24,526 bases of DNA. Origin: JBBTRP01 sp038065125. Lineage in GTDB: Bacteria > Patescibacteriota > Patescibacteriia > JACQRZ01. Positions 21,395 to 24,526 of the stretch are shown piece after piece. A program made the position numbers and the translations under genes. The notes beneath the pieces are model-generated. The model had not been told where the DNA came from. It saw only the letters and a list, made by a program, of their open reading frames with translations, and did no database searches. The first letter of the stretch is position 1; every line of letters starts with the position of its first letter. The stretch lies in contig JBBTRP010000051.1 in assembly GCA_038065125.1 (NCBI GenBank), positions 1-24,526 on the forward strand, given 5' to 3'.

Positions 21395-22362
21395 AAATAT
21401 TTTCGTTTATTTGCAATGTGTTCATCGAAGGTACGTCCATAGATAACCGTTCCGTCCGGCGGGGTTAAAAAGTACCAATACGTATTTTTCTTCGGATAGA
21501 GAGCGGCTCGAAGCGAGGAGAGAGAGGGATTACAGATCGGCCCAGGTGGAAGTCCGGCGACTCGATAGGTATTGTAGGGAGACTCCCGGGAGATATCGTC
21601 AGCCGACGCGCTGGGACTCGACTTGCCGGTAATATAATTGACAGTCGAATCTACCTGTAATGGCATTCCCTTCTTAAGTCGCCGAATAAAGATGTCCGAA
21701 ACCAGTGCACGATCCTCATCATTTCGTACCTCCCGCTCGATGATACTTGCAAGCGTGACGACCTCATGGATTGATCGACCCTGCTCTCGCGCAGTATTTT
21801 GCAAACTTTGAGAAAATTTTCGGACGAAGTTTGCAAGAGCCTTCTCGGCAAGATCGCGCGGCGACGCATCCTCATAGAGTCGGTAGGTGTCAGGAAACAC
21901 ATACCCCTCCAGTGACTGGTCAGATGCCCGCGCCCGCAAAAACTCAAACGCTCCTGAAAAATCTTTTGCGGTCAGCGCAGTAAGATCAATACCCGTCGAT
22001 TGAATATCCTTGAGCGACCACCCTTCGATGATAGTGACCGCCCGTTCGCGCTTTGGCGCCCCGATAACCAGAAGACGGGCCGCAGATGGAATCGTATGCG
22101 GCGTACGTACCTGATACTCGCCCGCTTTCACGGTCGCTCCCGGATAGACGGCGGAAAAGAATATCCGAAAAAGCATCGCATTCGAGATGACTCCTGCCCG
22201 AGCAAGTTTGTCTGCCGCCTCATCAAGACTCGATCCTTGGGCAATCGAAACAGTGGTCAGTGCACCATTCAATGACCGGGGAATAAAAAGATAATACGAA
22301 ATAAGAGCACTCCCTCCACCCAAGAGGAGAAGAAGTATTCCCCACGCCTTCATAAATCTCAT
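21391..22362 (-). CDS. mltG: Endolytic murein transglycosylase MltG
   Basis: It cuts nascent glycan strands at the membrane and is thought to set their length. The 323 residues have an N-terminal membrane anchor (about 7-27), a LysM-like part (about 33-100) and the YceG catalytic domain with LEGYVFPDTY (151-160), the catalytic Glu (Glu209) in ASIIEREV, VDSTVNYITG, and YNTYRVAGLPPGPICNPS. Its ATG overlaps the PAP2 gene's stop by 4 bases. Confidence 0.95.
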   Translation of the reverse strand: MRFMKAWGILLLLLGGGSALISYYLFIPRSLNGALTTVSIAQGSSLDEAADKLARAGVISNAMLFRIFFSAVYPGATVKAGEYQVRTPHTIPSAARLLVIGAPKRERAVTIIEGWSLKDIQSTGIDLTALTAKDFSGAFEFLRARASDQSLEGYVFPDTYRLYEDASPRDLAEKALANFVRKFSQSLQNTAREQGRSIHEVVTLASIIEREVRNDEDRALVSDIFIRRLKKGMPLQVDSTVNYITGKSSPSASADDISRESPYNTYRVAGLPPGPICNPSLSSLRAALYPKKNTYWYFLTPPDGTVIYGRTFDEHIANKRKYL

Positions 22363-22874
22363 ACGCGGACTCGCCGTGAACGTCGATAGGTTCGCCAGAG
22401 CAGTGCTGCGCTCGCAATACCGACCAGCATCCCGCCGAGAATATCAAAAGGATAGTGCACACCGACAAAAATTCGAGAAAAACCGATTAACCCTGCGAGT
22501 GTGAGAGCGGTGATACCAACAACGCGAGACTGCATAAGCAAGCTGAATGCAAAAGAAAATGCGATCGCGGTATGATCCGACGGAAAAGACTTCGCGTTCA
22601 CCAAGAGTGAAATCAGCGGATCGACATTGAGACTGATTGCGGGACGGGGCCGAAAAAAGGTTGCGCCAATGATGAGGTTAACAAAAAGTGCGACCAATGC
22701 GCTGGATATGCAAAAAAGGAAAGTACTCTTTCGCTTCGACGCGGGAAGAAAAAAAATAAAAAACGGCAAAGCGGCAATTGCATACTGGGCAAAAAAAACA
22801 CCGGCCGCATCCAAGGCAGCTAGCTGCCCAGAAAACCCATGAATCCACTGAAACACTGCGACATCAAGCGTCAT
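22359..22874 (-). CDS. PAP2-family phosphatase, probable undecaprenyl-diphosphatase
   Basis: A 171-residue membrane phosphatase with about five helices. The three PAP2 motifs are present: FRPRP (74-78), SFPSDHTA (His101), and SRxxxxxH-xxx-D (Arg134, His140, Asp144). The short length and the setting among envelope genes favour recycling of the undecaprenyl carrier for peptidoglycan, as BcrC does; phosphatidylglycerophosphate is an alternative substrate. It is coupled to rseP and mltG by 4-base overlaps on both sides. Confidence 0.87.
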   Translation of the reverse strand: MTLDVAVFQWIHGFSGQLAALDAAGVFFAQYAIAALPFFIFFLPASKRKSTFLFCISSALVALFVNLIIGATFFRPRPAISLNVDPLISLLVNAKSFPSDHTAIAFSFAFSLLMQSRVVGITALTLAGLIGFSRIFVGVHYPFDILGGMLVGIASAALLWRTYRRSRRVRV

Positions 22875-23947
22875 GGTGAAACCAACCGGGTAATATCACG
22901 AAACGTCACCAAGAGAAGCGCGGACATAAGCACCGCAAAACCAATGAGGTGGATCATGTTTTCAACGGACGCCTTGATCGAGCGACCGCGCACGCGTTCC
23001 AAAACAGTAAAAAATATCCTGCCTCCGTCCAGTGCCGGAATGGGAAGCACATTAAAAATCGCAAGACTAAGGGAGAGCTGGGCGATCAAATTAAGGAGGT
23101 ACGGTACTCCAAGCTTCGTGACGGTTGCGGTTGTGGCTGCAATGCCAACCGGTCCGACAAATCCATCGAATGCGAGATGCCGAAAGGCATCAACGATGGT
23201 TGTCACCATCACAACGATCATGGTTCCCGTCATCTCCATTCCCTTCACAATCGCGATGTGAAGCGGATAGCGAATGGTTCCAATACGTGCAAGTCCGATG
23301 CCCAAGCTCACCCGATCAGCGTTTTCTCGGAGTGCCTTTGGAGTTGCTGAGATTGAGAGTACGTCCGATCCGCGCGCGATCGAGAGAGTAAGCGAGGAGT
23401 CGCCGTGAGCGCGAATTGTGGTCTGGACCTCCTCGACGGTACCCATCGCCGCCCCGTCAAGTGTAAGAATCCGATCACCTGCACGAAGTCCCGCCTGATC
23501 TGCGGGAGAACCGGAGAGCACTTGCGTAATATGAATACTCACATCGCGGGCTCGCGCCGCGTCCTCGCTCGAATCGATCACCTGCGGCATACCGATTGCA
23601 AAGCTGAAGATAAAAATCGCAACAGCAAGGATGAGATTGGACGCAACACCGGCCGCCAAGATGCACACCCGCTGCCACACCGGTTTCGACGCAAAACTGT
23701 CACTCGTATCTGCATCCTCACCCTGCTCGCCTTTGAGCTTGACAAACCCGCCCAGGGGAAGCCAATTGATCGAGTAGCGAGTTTTTCCGCGCATCGTACT
23801 CCACGCGCGAGGAGGAAATCCGACGCCAAACTCCTCCACGGCGACGCCAAAAAGCCGAGCAACGATAAAATGCCCGCACTCATGAATGAGAACAAGAACC
23901 GAAAGAACAACGACGAACAATATAATGGCGCCCAGTACTTCAAACAT
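22871..23947 (-). CDS. rseP: Site-2 intramembrane zinc protease RseP
   Basis: It cleaves membrane-spanning substrates such as anti-sigma factors or signal-peptide remnants. The 358 residues show HECGH (22-26) in the first helix, one PDZ domain (about 135-205, GSPADQAGLRAGDRILTLDG), and the third zinc ligand in NVLPIPALDGGR (299-310). One PDZ domain is the short form also seen in Gram-positives. It follows frr by 21 bases and overlaps the PAP2 gene by 4. Its partner anti-sigma factor is not in the window. Confidence 0.95.
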   Translation of the reverse strand: MFEVLGAIILFVVVLSVLVLIHECGHFIVARLFGVAVEEFGVGFPPRAWSTMRGKTRYSINWLPLGGFVKLKGEQGEDADTSDSFASKPVWQRVCILAAGVASNLILAVAIFIFSFAIGMPQVIDSSEDAARARDVSIHITQVLSGSPADQAGLRAGDRILTLDGAAMGTVEEVQTTIRAHGDSSLTLSIARGSDVLSISATPKALRENADRVSLGIGLARIGTIRYPLHIAIVKGMEMTGTMIVVMVTTIVDAFRHLAFDGFVGPVGIAATTATVTKLGVPYLLNLIAQLSLSLAIFNVLPIPALDGGRIFFTVLERVRGRSIKASVENMIHLIGFAVLMSALLLVTFRDITRLVSP

Positions 23948-23968
23948 ACTCGGGATGGGTATGCTTAT

Positions 23969-24520
23969 TTAGATCGTCATAATCTCCTTCTCTTTCGCCG
24001 CACCGATTGCAGTCGCCTTCTCTGTCGCCTCTTTCGTACGCTCATCCAGTTTTTTGAGAGCATCGAATCGATCGTCCTCGGTGATTTTTTTCTCACGCTC
24101 GTCGCGGACAATCTCATCTTTGAATGAATCCCGAACCGTTCGTATGGCGATTTTTGCATGCTCAACCTTCTGTCCCGCAAGTTTAAGTAGATTTTTCCTA
24201 TTCTCCTCCGTCATTACCGGCAGAATCAAGCGAATACCCGCGCCATCGTTGAGCGGGTTTACGCCAAGTCCCGCATGGGAAATCGCCTTCTCGATATCTT
24301 TGAGGATCGACTTGTCCCAGGGGGTGATGAGAATGGTCTTGGCGTCGGGGACACTTAACGAGGCGAGTTGAAGTAGAGGTGTCATCGCTCCATAAGCCTC
24401 AACCTGGAGTGTGTCGACAAGCGCCGTGCTTGCGCGGCCGGTGCGGAGACCCTTCAGTTCATGTTCAAGATGTTCGCAGTGCTTATCGAGTTCGATGCGG
24501 ATCTGCTTGTCATCAGTCAT
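23969..24520 (-). CDS. frr: Ribosome recycling factor
   Basis: Splits post-termination ribosomes together with EF-G. The 183 residues match RRF: the long helices with LRTGRASTALVDTLQVEAYG, a middle beta domain with ITPWDKSILKDIEKAI and PLNDGAGIRLILPVMTEENRKNLLK, and the C-terminal helix VRDSFKDEIVRDEREKKITEDD. The start at 24520 leaves only 6 bases to the window edge, so the usual upstream genes (pyrH, tsf) cannot be checked. Confidence 0.97.
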   Translation of the reverse strand: MTDDKQIRIELDKHCEHLEHELKGLRTGRASTALVDTLQVEAYGAMTPLLQLASLSVPDAKTILITPWDKSILKDIEKAISHAGLGVNPLNDGAGIRLILPVMTEENRKNLLKLAGQKVEHAKIAIRTVRDSFKDEIVRDEREKKITEDDRFDALKKLDERTKEATEKATAIGAAKEKEIMTI

Positions 24521-24526
24521 ACGAAT

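Noticed and set aside
23405..24127. 240-codon plus-strand frame opposite rseP and frr
   Set aside because: It spans two well-identified genes on the other strand and resembles no protein.
1..24526. UGA recoding as glycine or other alternative code
   Set aside because: UGA ends mltG and the CofE-like gene at family-typical lengths.
1..24526. CRISPR array, toxin-antitoxin pair, restriction system or prophage
   Set aside because: No spaced repeats, no nuclease/methylase pair and no phage structural genes; only the lone recombinase suggests mobility.

Overview
The gene content and style point to a bacterium of the Candidate Phyla Radiation (Patescibacteria, most like the Parcubacteria group). 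The evidence is dense packing with repeated 4-nt ATGA overlaps, almost no Shine-Dalgarno sequences, small single-copy housekeeping genes, divergent variants of universal enzymes (CTP synthase, class II FBPase), and families common in that group (CofE-like ligase, HTH/homing-endonuclease-like proteins, winged-helix regulators with a nucleotidyltransferase-like tail). UGA is a normal stop here, which argues against the UGA-recoding lineages (Gracilibacteria, Absconditabacteria). No rRNA is present, so the placement is an inference.

Layout. 1-2430 is an accessory end: a large serine recombinase with a perfect 55-bp inverted repeat, a tRNA-Gln(TTG), and an HTH protein whose stop codon lies inside that tRNA. 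2471-4912 (minus) is a cell-division operon: rlpA-like, ftsE, ftsX, with a 120-bp imperfect palindrome between ftsE and ftsX. 4949-5222 holds tRNA-Gly(CCC), whose 3' end is duplicated 203 bp downstream around a hairpin-rich insert. 5239-7844 (plus) is a Nudix hydrolase, a terminator, and a three-gene cassette (membrane S-component-like protein, CofE-like gamma-glutamyl ligase, RibD-C/DHFR-like reductase) that may handle a salvaged pterin or folate-like cofactor. 7829-11847 (minus) is glutaredoxin, glpX, fbaB, pyrG. 11925-12853 (plus) is tRNA-Thr(CGT) and a class IV aminotransferase. 12843-16884 (minus) is one tightly coupled operon: PH-domain membrane protein, DivIC/FtsB-like protein, proA, proC, proB, giving a full glutamate-to-proline route. 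16950-20036 is a divergent pair: a winged-helix regulator and a 773-residue membrane protein that looks like a catalytically dead PP2C phosphatase joined through one membrane helix to an extracellular propeller-like domain. 20103-24520 (minus) is frr, rseP, PAP2 phosphatase, mltG, a 52-codon small ORF, then rplJ-rplL behind their own promoter and an L10-type leader.

Working together, the window serves envelope growth and division (FtsEX, RlpA-like, DivIC-like, MltG, PAP2, RseP), translation (L10, L7/L12, RRF, three tRNAs), and a few retained biosynthetic steps (CTP, proline, fructose-bisphosphate metabolism). The most promising leads are the pseudophosphatase-propeller receptor with its divergent regulator, the cofactor cassette, the L10 leader with a visible terminator/antiterminator switch, the translationally coupled 52-aa ORF, and the structured insert at tRNA-Gly.
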